Shown piece after piece: positions 45,300 through 56,129 of a stretch of 64,000 bases of DNA. The translations under genes were made by a program, and so were the position numbers. The DNA comes from Leucosporidium creatinivorum (lineage: Eukaryota; Basidiomycota; Microbotryomycetes; Leucosporidiales; Leucosporidiaceae): NCBI GenBank assembly GCA_001600635.1, contig BCKL01000013.1, forward strand, positions 661,537-725,536. Reading direction: 5' to 3'. Position 1 is the first letter of the stretch. Every line of letters starts with the position of its first letter. The notes beneath the pieces were generated by a model. That model was not told the DNA's origin. It was given only the letters and a program-made list of their open reading frames with translations, and ran no database searches.

Positions 45300-45639
45300 C
45301 TTAGCGACGATAGTGCTTGTAGGATATCCTTGCCTTCTTTTTGTAGCTTTGTCGGGGAGGTAACGCGCCTGCTTGTTCCGATCTCGAAGCGGCGACGAGA
45401 AAGCGAGCGAGGTCGACCAGCTCGACATGAGTTCGCTGCAGGACGAGGACTGAGCTCTCGATCGAAAGGATCTGACGGCTCCATGGCGCTTCGATTCGCG
45501 ATGAAAGTCAAGTCAAATCGAGTTTTAATCCTCGCCGAGCCATTCAGATCGTTTCCTATCCGCTCGCATCGCAGCTATTGCTCACCTGTTCCAAGATCAA
45601 GAGCGTCAGCAAAGCACAATTTTCGAAGGGCTACATGAC
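45300..45639. other. intergenic, convergent 3' ends
   Basis: This stretch lies between the stop region of the fifth SANT-like gene and the stop of the F-box-like gene on the minus strand. Nothing but 3' UTR is evident. Confidence 0.4.
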
Positions 45640-46817
45640 TCACGCATCGTCGAGGTAGCTCTCCCATTCAGCGAACTCGCCCTCCCCTCCTCCCTCGCCG
45701 AGTTCGTATGCGATGTTGATCCCAAGCTGAGCACACCTCTCCTGAACCGCCGTGAACTTCCTGCGTTCTCCAATCTCCTTGCACGTGCTACAGAGGTAGA
45801 TATCGTCCGGCAGTACTAGGCGCTGGAGGCTTTGGAGGGAAGCTGGCGCCGGCGAGATCGTTAAGAAGGACTGGAGCTCAACGAGTTGCGTTCCGAGTCG
45901 ATCGAGCTCGCATTCGTTGTTCAACGGCGGAGGGATGAGACGAAGCTGTTGTAGCGACGTAGGGAGGTGCTTTAATGCCGACCGGAGAGGGAGGTCAAGC
46001 CCGTCGTCCATGATGCCTCGAGCGAGGGAGAGGTTCTGAAGTCGATGTATCTGGGGCCACATCTTATCAGAATAGGGTTGGAAAAGCTGGCAGGAGTCGT
46101 CGAGCCTAACCGTTGTGAGCTGAGTCAGAGAGGAGAGAGCTTGAGCGAGGGCCGAAATAGAGGGGGAATAGCGGTTCACGTATCCGAGACTGAGAGCGAC
46201 GGAGATAGCGGAGAGGGTAGTCAACGAGCTTGGCTTGAGGAGGTGGGTCCAGGCGTCGCGAGGTTTGACGACGACGTCGACGATAGACAGCCAAGCCAAC
46301 CGGGGCAGCATGAACGGCGCAACACGCTTTGTACAGTCGACTTGGACGTTGCGAAGGTGCAGCTGGGTGTGGACTAAGAGAATGAGTAAGCGACTGAGGA
46401 TGCAGGCGAGATTTGAGAGGAGCGAGACGTACAGGGAGCCGAGCCGAGCGTCGCGAGCGAAACGCCGAGATCCTTCAGGCGCAGGTCCACAGAGCTGGTG
46501 CACTGCTTCAGCACTTCGTCCAAGCCTTCAATATCGGTAATAGCTCCACCACCTGAGACGCGCATCGACGCGACCTGCCCAGCGAGTCGACTACCCGTCC
46601 CCTCGGTGGAAGCGATGAACCTCGCCACGGTCTCGTCTCCCGCCAGCAAGACATGTCGGTAGAGCTCGAGCTGCGCCGACGGTGCCCAAGCCTTGCAGAC
46701 GAGCGCGTAGGAGAGCAGGATGGCGTAGCGGTCTGGGAGAGCCTCGAAGGAGATGGTCGAGGGGAGCGAGAGGAGGATGATGCGGTGGATCAGCTCGGCC
46801 GGGAGGGAAGGGGCCAT
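45640..46817 (-). CDS. F-box-like / leucine-rich protein
   Basis: The minus-strand start at 46817 gives MAPSLPAELIHRIILLSLPS and YAILLSYALVCKAWAPSAQL, an F-box-like pattern (LP-E-I--I and a C-K-W turn). One short intron (GTACGT donor) joins LGSAP to FHTQLHLRNVQVDCTKRVAP. The rest has Leu-rich segments (LTTLSAISVALSLGYV, LQNLSLARGIMDDGLDLPLR, LQQLRLIPPPL), then CSTCKEIGE and an acidic tail ending YLDDA. About 370 residues. Such proteins usually serve as substrate receptors of SCF ubiquitin ligases or as uncharacterised F-box-like proteins, which are abundant in basidiomycetes. The substrate cannot be inferred. Confidence 0.72.
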
Positions 46818-47033
46818 GTCGGTAGAGCTTTGGGGTTGGCTTATGGGCTGTAGCAAATTAGCCCCGAGGTCAGCGGGACGACTCAGCGAGCTCTCGAGCT
46901 GAGCGCGCAGAGAGAGAGAGCGAGCTCACCGAGCTGTAATAGAGTGAGCGCCTAGAGCAGCGAGCTGTAGCAGAGCAGTAAGAATCCTGTCCAAACGAGT
47001 CGAAGCTGCCGTACCCGAGCACAGAACGAGGTG

Positions 47034-48988
47034 ATGGCAGGAGCACAAGAGTTCGATTTCGAGCTGCACTTGCAGGTCTCTCTCCCGCCGCTCACTGCTC
47101 GCTCTCGTTTGCTATTGTCCTACAGCTCCGGCCTCGCGCTCAAAGGAAAGCTGCTGGGCTACGTCACACTTCCCACTACCGCCCTCCTCGCTCGCTGCTC
47201 TTGCTGGGACACAAGGGACGCGTCGCTTCAGAGATCGTACGCAGGGACCTGCTCGTCGTCGAAAGTGAGTGGTTGTTCTCGCTACAGGGAGCTTCAGGGG
47301 ATAGGTGCAGTCATCTGATGTGCTCTGCACTGCTCCGTCAGCGCCCGGGTACGCTGAAGCGCACTCGGAGAGCAAGAACAAGGTGTTGAAGGAGCAGCTC
47401 GCGCCGTTGTGCAGCTCAGTAGCTGACCTCTACCTTTTTTCACTGATCCACAGTCGAGGTTATCTCCTCCTGCCATCCCTCCCTTCGCCAGCTCTCGCTC
47501 CTCCCCTCTGAGCTCGCCCGCTCGGCATCGCCGAAGCTCCTTCGCCCCTTCCCCTCCGCTCGACCGCATCGCCACGAACAAGTCATCAAGCATTCTCGAG
47601 AAGCACTCTTTCGATCTCAGCTGGGACTTCGACGTCGACACAAACGACACCGCGACCGACCTGAGGCAACCGCTCAAGACCCGCTTCGGCGAGGTGGTGC
47701 TTCAAATTACCATCAAGGAGCCGCAGCACATGGTGCAGACCGTCTGGTTTGATGGCGTGGAGCATGGCTCGATCGGTCGCAACTTCAAGCCCTCCTCCAC
47801 GCTGTTCTGGGTCGATGCAGAAGGGAAGTCGACCTACATTCGAAACGGCATCTGGGGCAACTACGCCCAATTCCCGCCCCATCGATCGCAACACACTCGA
47901 CTTGATCTCTCCATCTGCGATCCTCAAGTCTTCAGAGATGCAGAGGCTGCCGATGCCACGTTCAAACGCCTTACCCATCGGCACTATCGCTACGTCTTCA
48001 CACTCGGCGACGTGTTGCCCCCGCTGAGCGAGCTGTAACCTTTGCCGAAAAACGCAATCAATTGCAACGACTCCTGTACGTCAGGATTATACGGCAGCGC
48101 CCGGCACTGACGCTCGCTGACCTGCCTCTTGACCTAGCAGCTTCCTTACTCGCGAAGCACCCAAACAATGTCCGACTCGTCTTCGAGAGCATCGGCGCCG
48201 ACCTTTGGAGCGGTGTTTCTTTCCTCTCCAGCTCGTCTCCCTACTTCAAGACTCTTCTCGCCTCGGACGACTTCGCCGAGAGCATACGCCGTGGTCGGAA
48301 ACGACCGAAAATTGAGGAAGGAGAGACGATTGTGCTGGATGAAGATTCGACAGCGGGGTCAAGAGCGAGATCAGCCACCGAGGCGCAGTCGACGTATGGC
48401 CATGGCCATGGCGACGACTCGGACGAGGAGACAGACGCCTTCATCAGGCGGCGCAGCCCTTCTTCGGTCGAGGATAACAGCGATGACGGCGACTTCACCT
48501 ACCGCGAGGTGAAAGTCGTGGAGTCGCCCTACACCACCTACCGCGCCGTCCTCCTCTACCTCCATTCTGGCTACATTGCCTTCGCTCCTCTCTCCTCCAC
48601 CCTCCTCCCCTTCGATCCCGCCGCCAAGCAGACCCGCGAGCAACTCCTCGACCAACACCTCACCAAGACACCATCTCACCCCTTCCCCGTCTCCCCTAAA
48701 TCAGTCTATCGCCTTGCCCACCTCCTCGAAATCCCCTCGCTTTGCGACCTCTCCCTCGCCGAATTCGGACCTCAACTCAAGATCAATAACGCCGCCCGAG
48801 AGCTCTTCTCCAAGACGAGCTCCCTCTACGACGACCTGCGCGCTATCGTACTCGCCTTCGTCGTTGAAAACTGGGCCGAGGTCAAGGGCAGCGAGGGGAT
48901 GAAGGAGATGGAGACGCAGGCGAGGACGGGCCAGCTGCCGCATGGGACAGCCATCTTCTTCGAGCTTCTTCCTCTTGTCTCCAAGTGA
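47034..48988 (+). CDS. MATH-like/BTB domain protein, exon structure partly unresolved
   Basis: The best supported parts are a MATH-like segment (47580-48010: EKHSFDLSWDFDVDTNDT, VWFDGVEHGSIGRNF, HRHYRYVFTLGD) and a BTB segment (48140-48988: VRLVFESIGADLWSGVSFLS, SSSPYFKTLLASDDFAES, YRAVLLYLHSGYIAFAPLSS) with a C-terminal helical part ending FFELLPLVSK. The two lie in different frames and the junction near 47936-48140 is not settled: a simple intron does not reconcile the phases. The 5' exons (from ATG 47034, including SESKNK near 47360) are tentative. BTB proteins of this kind often pair with Cul3 ligases or act as scaffolds. Two separate genes is an alternative reading. Confidence 0.5.
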
Positions 48989-49594
48989 GGAGGCAGAGCT
49001 GGTGGGCGGATCTCGGCGCAGGGTTGAGGGAGGTTCGGGGCTCGGCGGAGAGGGGCAGTCGAGACCGAGGTTGATCAGTAGGGCCGAAGAAGGTTGTGCT
49101 ACATCAACGCAAAGCAGATTTACAATCACATGTGACTCGGAGTGAAGCGAAGGCGGATTCCAGGTCACGAGGAGAGAAGGGCGGCGGGCCAAGGCTCGCG
49201 GGCTTGGGCTCGAGAGGAGAGCGAAAGACCGAGTTGTGAACGTCTGCTTCCCACCGTTACCTCGTCCTAACAACCTACAACTGATCGTCAGATGGCGATG
49301 GAATGCTGAACCAGCTCTGTAGGTCGTTGTGCTCTCCATTGAACCCCGAGCTGATATGCTGATCCGCGCTTCCCTCGTTCTTTCTTAGTCGCCGTCTTCT
49401 CCTCTGCTCGATATCGTTATTCTACACCTCGTTATCACCTAGACCCACCTACCGACTTGGACGTCGAACTCCTCCCCGTACATCGACCTACAACTCCTCC
49501 AGCGCCCTCCCCAGCTCTCGCTCCCTCGTCATCCGAGCAGCTCCTCAACTTTCACCTCGAATCGCTCCTCAAGCGAGCAGAGCAAGGTTTAGCG
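48989..49594. other. intergenic
   Basis: This is the 3' region of the BTB gene and the promoter and leader of the phosphate transporter. The frame upstream of ATG 49595 is open for 46 codons but lacks an earlier ATG; SPX proteins conserve the MKF start chosen below. Nothing else is recognised. Confidence 0.45.
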
Positions 49595-52500
49595 ATGAAG
49601 TTTGAGACTTCTCTGCTGTTCAACGCGGTCCCAGAATGGACTTCGTACTACATCAAGTGAGTTTGGCAGCTGAGGGCTCTTCGCTGAGCGTGGGCCGTTA
49701 ATTGGGAGACGACGGACGGGACGGCGATGGCTGGGGAATGGCTGGGGTGTACCATAGCAAAAGAGACTCGCTGTGCTGCAGCCTTTCGCTGCTCCGCTGC
49801 CCTACAGCTCCCGGCGCGCCGCTCATCAACAAAGCTGATCTTCGCTCTCCGCTTCACAGCTATGGCCAGCTCAAGACGGCCATCTACCGCTTTGAGAAGC
49901 AAGCGCTAGCACCTCCACCTACATCCTACACCGACGAAGAGCCGACCCCTTCCAACCTCGAATCCGCTCAGCTTCTCGCTTCCGCCTCCGCCATCCAAAC
50001 TCCCAACACGAATGAGAAGATCTTTACCCGTCTCCTCGACCAGGAGCTGCACAAGATTACCGAGTTTTACGTTGAGAAGGAGCGGGAGCTGCTCGGAGAC
50101 CTCGCGATGCTGCAGGCCGACGTCGAGCGCATCGAGGACGAGGCATCAGGCTTCAGCGGCCAAGGAGCTACCTCGGGCGGATCCGACACGGAGGACGAAG
50201 ACGCTGGTGGGGATAGCGAGGACGACGAGCAAGGAGTCGCTGCTCGCACCAGCCGGCTGTTCAAGGGCGCCATCGAGACGGTCTTCTCCAACCCGAGCAA
50301 CTACGATGCCGCCAAGCGCGCCGGTCGCAAGGCCAGGATGCGCCGGAATCCTTCATCGTCGAGGAGCGTGGACGCCAAGGGCAAGCGCCCCCGCGCGTGG
50401 AGCAACGCCAGCGCAACGAGCGATTTGCTTGACCTCGAGGAGGAGCCGAGCGAGGAGAACGGAGAGGCCGTGCCCGAGGGCGTCGAGTTCCCCGTCACGC
50501 CAACGCTCAAGCGGAGTCAGTCAAATCACCTCAAGGCTAGCCAGAGCGCTCGGAAACGCGAGAACAGCAAGATGGGACAGAGCGTCGCTAGCTTCGGCGA
50601 TGAGGACGATGGGCTCGCCGAGGGCTTCTGGGCGGGCAAGAGCGATTGGGCCATCGACAACCGGATCATGTACAAGAGGAGGATTGCCGCTCTGTATACG
50701 GTAAGTTGTCGGAGACACTCCGTTACAGCTCGAGCTCGAGCTAATTCGCTCGGCCTTCGCAGTCCCTCTCCGAGCTCAAGCAATACGTCGACCTCAACTA
50801 CACGGGACTGAGCAAGGTCATCAAGAAGTAAGCCTTTCATCACTTGCTTCTCGAGGTGCTCCCTTACCGACCTCTCTCCCGCAGGTATGACAAGATCACC
50901 AACTCGGCTCTCCGTCCTCGGTACATGAAGGAGGTCGTCGACACCACCTTCCCCTTCGAGCCCGTCACCCAAGAGCGCCTCAGCAACGCCATCCACTCTC
51001 TCGTACCCCTCTACGCCGACATGGCCACCGGCGGCAACGAGGAAGGCGCCCTCAAGCAGCTCAACGCCCACCTTCGCGAGCACGTCGTCTGGGAGCGCAA
51101 CACCGTCTGGCGCGAGATGATTGGACTGGAGCGTCGCGGATGGGGAGGAGCGACGGGCTCAGGATCAGGCAAGAGGGGCACCGACGTGCCGATTGTGCAG
51201 GGCGTTTCGGTCGAGAGTAAGACGGAGCTCAACACTCCCGTCGGCCGCTTTTACCTCCCATCATGGCTCACGAGCCAAGTCGTCGCGGGTGTACTCGCTC
51301 TGCTGCTGTTTGGAGGCCTCCTCAACGCGCAGTGGTTCGACCGAGTCGAGGAGCAGAACTGCCTCGCGCTTCTCGCCTTCGTCACGATCTTCTGGGCTCT
51401 CGAGGTGAGTTGACTGCTCCCGGCGGTACTCAAGACTCGCTGACCTTCCTCGCACGCCACAGATCGTCCCCCTCTTCGTCACCGCGCTCATGGTCCCCTT
51501 CCTCGTCGTCGTCCTTCGTGTACTGCGCTCGGCCGATGGAGAAGACCGACGCCTGACTGCTGGCGAGTCGACCAAGTGAGTTCGCTCAGGCTCTATCTTA
51601 GCGAGCATATCACTAATCCCCTACACCCGCAGGTACATCTTCGGGCAGATGTTCAGCCCCACTATCATGCTTCTGCTCGGTGGCTTCACCCTCGCCGCCG
51701 CGCTCAGCAAGCAGAACATTGACAAGGTCCTCGCCACCAAGGTGCTGAGCCTCGCCGGCACCAAACCCCGATCGGTCCTCCTCGCCTACATGTGCGTCGC
51801 ATGCTTCGCCAGCATGTGGATCTCCAACGTCGCCGCGCCCGTGCTCTGCTACTCTCTCATTCAGGTAAGTTCGGATTCTCTCATCGCTGCAAGCGCTGCA
51901 GAGACATTCTTTCTGACACTTTCGACCCCACAGCCCATCCTCCGTACCCTCCCTCCTCAAGCGCCCTTCTCCAAGTCGCTCATCCTCGGGATCGCCCTCG
52001 CCTCCAACATCGGCGGCATGGCCTCCCCCATCTCCTCGCCCCAGAACCTCATCGCCCTCGAGTACATGTCTCCCGCCATCTCGTGGCTCGGCTGGTTTGC
52101 CGTCTCGATCCCCGTCGCCTCCACCTCCATCTTCATCATCTGGTTGATCCTCCTTTGGAGCTACCGCTCGGGCAAGGGCATCGTCATCAACCCCGTTCGC
52201 GTCAACAGGGAGCCATGGACCAAGACGCAGTGGTTCGTCTCGGTCGTCACCCTCGGTACGATTGTGCTGTGGTGCGTCGAGTCGCGCCTCGCCTGGCTTC
52301 TCGGCGACATGGGCATCATCGCCATCATCCCGATCGTCCTCTTCTACGGCACAGGTATTCTTCGCAAGGTGGGCACTTTCCTTGAGCTGAGTCATCGCTT
52401 GCCCGCTAACAGCGTGTTATCCCGTACAGGCCGACTTTGACCACTCGCCTTGGTCCATCGTCTTCCTCGCGATGGGAGGTATCGCGCTCGGAAAGGCTGT

Positions 52501-53167
52501 CCTCTCGTCTGGTCTACTCGATGACATGTAAGTTGGTGCTGTGGATCTACTTGAAGTTCCTCGCTGACATCTCGCTCGGTGCGCAGGGACTCGGTCATCC
52601 AAGAACTGGTGCTCGGCCTCGACATTTGGCCCATTCTCGCCATCTTCTCGGTCGTCGTCCTCGTAATCGCCACTCTCATTTCGCACACGTATGTCTCTCG
52701 TGCCTCCGCTTCCCTCGAGCTTCGCTGACCTCTCCTCCGACTCGCAGAATCGCCTCGGTACTTGTCGTGCCCATCGCTGCTCAGATTGGAGCAGCCATGG
52801 AGGTTCCTCACCCTCGCCTGCTCATCTTCGCTACCGCGCTGATTTGCAGTGCCGGAATGGGATTGCCTATTAGTGGATTGTGAGTCGTCGTCTCGAATGG
52901 CCGTTGATCTCGGCGCTGACCATTCGCCTTCTTCTCGCAGCCCGAATCTTCAAGCGTTCGTCTCTCTCGCTGCATCCGATCTCAAGCGTCGAGCTCAAGT
53001 ATCTGACTGTCCCTTTGCTCTCCCACAGCATCAACGTCGAGGACGACATGGGCCAGCGCTACCTCGAGCCGAGCGACTTCTTCAAGAACGGTATCCCCGC
53101 TAGTATAATCGCCGTCATCGTCGTCATTACTGTCGGCTACGGTATCATGCGCGCGTTGGGAATGTAG
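49595..53167 (+). CDS. SPX-domain low-affinity phosphate transporter (Pho87/Pho90/Pho91 type)
   Basis: The start MKFETSLLFNAVPEWTSYYI is the canonical SPX beginning. It continues YGQLKTAIYRFEKQA after a 200-nt intron. Further SPX parts are LLDQELHKITEFYVEKEREL and YVDLNYTGLSKVIKKYDKI, the lysine-bearing helix that reads inositol pyrophosphates. A Ser-rich insert lies between. The DASS/sodium-symporter half has about twelve spans: SWLTSQVVAGVLALLLFGG, IMLLLGGFTLAAALSKQNI, FASMWISNVAAPVLCYSLIQ, ASNIGGMASPISSPQNLIAL and the C-terminal VIVVITVGYGIMRALGM. The two SNVA/SPxxPN-type motifs fit anion transporters. About 1,000 residues over some ten exons. Plasma membrane (Pho87/90) or vacuole (Pho91) cannot be decided. 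Confidence 0.92.
52941..52955 (+). other. 15-nt microexon of the phosphate transporter
   Basis: The exon CCCGAATCTTCAAGC lies between a CTCGCAG acceptor and a GTTCGT donor. It links the split Phe codon of ...MGLPISGF to the split Ala codon before INVEDDMGQRY, giving GFPNLQAINVEDDM. This restores the second DASS signature (G-P-N), so the microexon is needed for a functional transporter. Confidence 0.75.
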
Positions 53168-53417
53168 GGGAGCGAGGAGCAGCTGCGTAGAGCACGGAGG
53201 AGTTGAGGTGACCCGAACGATAGATGCTATCCTTTTGCAGATCGGGGAGATGGAAACCGCTCAGAGAAGTTGAGAAGTCAAGCTGTCGAACAGTCGCAAG
53301 CTCCGAGCGCTGAGAAAGTGCTCAGACGACGAGCTCGACTAGATCAAAATCGAGCCGCTCATCTTTTGCTCTCCTCCCACTCGCTCGCTTCGTCGGTTGC
53401 TCGCTCGCCTCGCTACG

Positions 53418-54422
53418 ATGTCTCCTTTCACTTGGACTCCCTGGCTACTGAACCAGCTCTCGATGCTCGCCAAGGACCCTCGAACTCAGAACGACTGGAC
53501 TGCCATCAAGCAGCGGCTCGCGGAGCTGGCGCCTGAGGCTGGGGCGTTCTCGGACTCGCAAGTCTCGCAGAAAGTTCAGGAGCTCGAGGGTGAGACTCTT
53601 CGTCAAAACGAAGCTTCCGCAAGCTGACCTGTACTCGACTACAGCCGCCGACGCTGACCGCCAGGGTGAGCGCTTCATCTTCGCGGGTTGGACGAGCTTA
53701 CAGCTGACCCCCCTTCACTACTCGAAATCAGACGCCCCTCAAGTCAAACATCCTCGCCCCCCGAAGCGCAACTACAGTACGCGGTCGGGTGAAGGCGACT
53801 CGGATTCGCAGGAGAGGCCGGCTCGCGGCGGGCCTTCCTCTCTCTCGGTCGTGGACGAGGAGGACGAGGAGGATCAGGTCGATACCCTGCAAGGTGAGTC
53901 CCAAAAGCATCCCCAAAAGCATTTACACAGAGCTCACGAGACTCTCAGCCCTCGCAAATACGCCTCGAACCCCGGCTCAACCTTCGGCCCACGACGGCGA
54001 GGCGCACTCTAGCGACGAGGAGCTCTCCAAGGTCTCCATCAAGACGGTAAGCTACTCTGCAGATAGTATGTAGTTCCTCGCTGACCTCTCGACTGCTCAC
54101 CCTCCCCAGCTAAAGGAGCAAATTGACCGCCGAGAAAAAAAGAAGAGGAGGAAGGAGGTTCGCTCGCCTCTCCCGTCACGTATCGTACAGCGCTAATCAT
54201 CCAAACTCTCCCGTCACATCCGAACAGGGCAAGCAGAAGACCCAGCTCCTTCAGCTCGAGTTGCACAACGTCGAGAAGGAGAAAACGGCGGCGGAGATGC
54301 ACCACCGAGATGTGAGGTACGCTGTGCGCGAGGGTGTGCGAAGTGAGTTGTCATACCTCCCTCTATCCTCGAGTACTGGCGGGCTTACCCCTTCATCACC
54401 TCGAGCAGACATCCCCGAGTGA
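53418..54422 (+). CDS. SANT/Myb-like coiled-coil protein, family copy 6
   Basis: ATG 53418 gives MSPFTWTPWLLNQLSMLAKD and TQNDWTAIKQRLAELAPEAG, then DSQVSQKVQELE: a divergent Myb/SANT pattern lacking the last Trp. A phase-1 intron follows here too, but without the split Trp. Subsequent exons encode DAPQVKHPRPPKRNYSTRSG, an acidic block (SVVDEEDEEDQVDTL) and SSDEELSKVSIKT. A basic coiled coil comes next (LKEQIDRREKKKRRKE, a nuclear signal; QLLQLELHNVEKEKTAAEMH then HRDVRYAVREGVR), and a last mini-exon NIPE with TGA at 54420-54422. About 210 residues. Layout matches the other SANT-like copies; function unknown. Confidence 0.62.
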
Positions 54423-54799
54423 GCGCCGAGGTGAGCTTGGAGGAGAGGGCTACGAAGCGGATAGGCGTAGTGGAGCTTGAAAAGTGCTTAGGAGTAGTGA
54501 ACAGCTTCTTGACCTCCTTTAAATGTCTCAATATGATGTAGCAAAGCGAGCGGATCCGTCCTCGACTTCTCGGCGCCATTCAGAAGCTCGGCGATGCGCT
54601 AGACAGCTCACGATTGGCGCGAGAGGTGCCAGCGAGAGCAAGAAGCAAGAAGTTCAATTCTATATGCTCCAAGAACTCCTCGACGACGCTCAAGCAACGT
54701 GCTCCAGCGACTCTCTAGGTCGGAAAGTCGAGCCTCTCGCGGCTTGACTTCCGACCACTCGCCTCGTCTCAAGACCGTCTCGCCCGCCGCTTCATCAGG
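54423..54799. other. intergenic between SANT-like copies 6 and 7
   Basis: This is a spacer of 377 bp with the 3' region of copy 6 and the leader of copy 7. Open frames across it (for example 54523-54747) lack domain support. No repeat seen. Confidence 0.4.
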
Positions 54800-55661
54800 A
54801 TGGGCAAGCGCTGGACCTCATCTGAAGATCAAGAGATCCGAAACTTCGTTGCTAGCGCTCCAACCAACGACGTCGGGATCATTTGGGCGGGGATCACCAA
54901 ACGGCTGCCTCGTCGCAAGCAAAAAGCTTGCCGCCAGCGCTGGGCTACTCTCAAGAAGGCTACCCTAGGAGCGCGTAAGTTTTTGCGCTCTAAGGAGGTA
55001 CAGCAGCTACTTACTCGTCCAATCAGCGGTCAAGACAGCTTCCGCCGCCGCTCAGCCTCGCGCGAGCTCCTCGTCGTCTCCTCGCAAGTCGCAGGGTGGG
55101 GCGCTCTGGTTTCGGACAGCTACAGACGCAATCACTAACCTCCGTCTTCGCCTAAAGCCCGTCACCCGTCTGTTTCTCGCCCTACTTCCGCTCGCGCCGC
55201 CAACACCGATGAGGAGGAGAGGGAAAGCGAGGTGCAGGAGGAGAGAATGGTGAAGAGGCAGGTGCGTTGCTACTCTCGATTCAAATCTGAGCTCTTTGCT
55301 GACGCTTCGCTCATCGAACAGCTCATCAGCAGGAAGCACGACCTCGACGAGGCCATCGCCGAGCTCGATGTGGGTGGTCCTCCTCCGAGCTTTCTTCCCT
55401 TCTCTCACCTCTTCCTCCCCTTCTAGGTCTTTCACGGTCATCGCATGCTGGAGGAGGACATTCGTCATGTCAAGGCCGTCACTGCCATCAAGCAGGACCA
55501 CACCAAGGATCTCGTCAAGCTCACCGACCGCGAGGTCGAGCGCCTTAGGCTCGCCGCGATCTTTAACGATCCCGATCTCGTGAGTCGGTGCGATATATTA
55601 CTGGTGAGTACTCGTCCGAGTAGCTCTGACCTTCCTTCCTTCGCAGATGACTCAGGACTGA
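54800..55661 (+). CDS. SANT/Myb-like coiled-coil protein, family copy 7
   Basis: ATG 54800 gives MGKRWTSSEDQEIRNFVASA, VGIIWAGITKRLPRRKQKAC and RQRWATLKKATLG, a clear Myb-type repeat (three spaced Trp; KACRQRW). Here the last Trp is not split by an intron; the first intron comes later. A Ser/Ala linker (KTASAAAQPRASSSSSPRKS) is followed by acidic EEERESEVQEERMVKRQ and helices LISRKHDLDEAIAELD and VFHGHRMLEEDIRHVKAVTA, then IKQDHTKDLVKLTDREVERL. The last exon is MTQD with TGA at 55659-55661. About 210 residues. It is the closest to canonical Myb/SANT of the seven. Likely nuclear and dimeric by inference; no target known. Confidence 0.72.
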
Positions 55662-56129
55662 ACGGCTCGCAGCGAGAAGCCGAGGCGGATAGGTTAGCTT
55701 AGGGCGGGGCGGCGTTGTAGTCTTGGGGCGTCTTAGCACAGAGAGTCGTTCATGAGCTGCCGTCGACCGTCTCGGCCGAGCGAGCAACACCGGCTCGTCC
55801 ATTGGCGCATAGTCAGGGAGGCGAGGCGAGCGAGCGTCGAGAGTGAGACCGACTGAGGAACGCCGAGCCCTCCTAGTTGACTACTCACTCGATGGCCCGC
55901 TCTCGCTCTCGCTAACGCTCTCGGCCACTCTAGACCGCTGTCCGACTCGAGTGAACGACGATACAGATCCTTGCAGCGGCTCTGCCGAGCCTACGAAAAG
56001 GGGAGAGGGGAATCTAACGACGATGAGAGGGTACTGCAGCAGGGATGAGAGGGGTCGAGCGCACTACGGCGCGACTAGGACAACAAGAGGAGGTAGGATT
56101 GAGAGCTGTACAGTGCGAAGAGAGGATAA
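55662..56129. other. intergenic, convergent 3' ends
   Basis: This stretch lies between copy 7 of the SANT-like family (plus) and the TBC protein (minus). Only 3' UTR is expected; no gene or repeat recognised. Confidence 0.4.

Noticed and set aside
48168-48512. ATG at 48168 (MSDSSS...) as a separate gene start
   Set aside because: This frame ends soon and lacks a domain; the neighbouring frame gives a convincing BTB segment instead.
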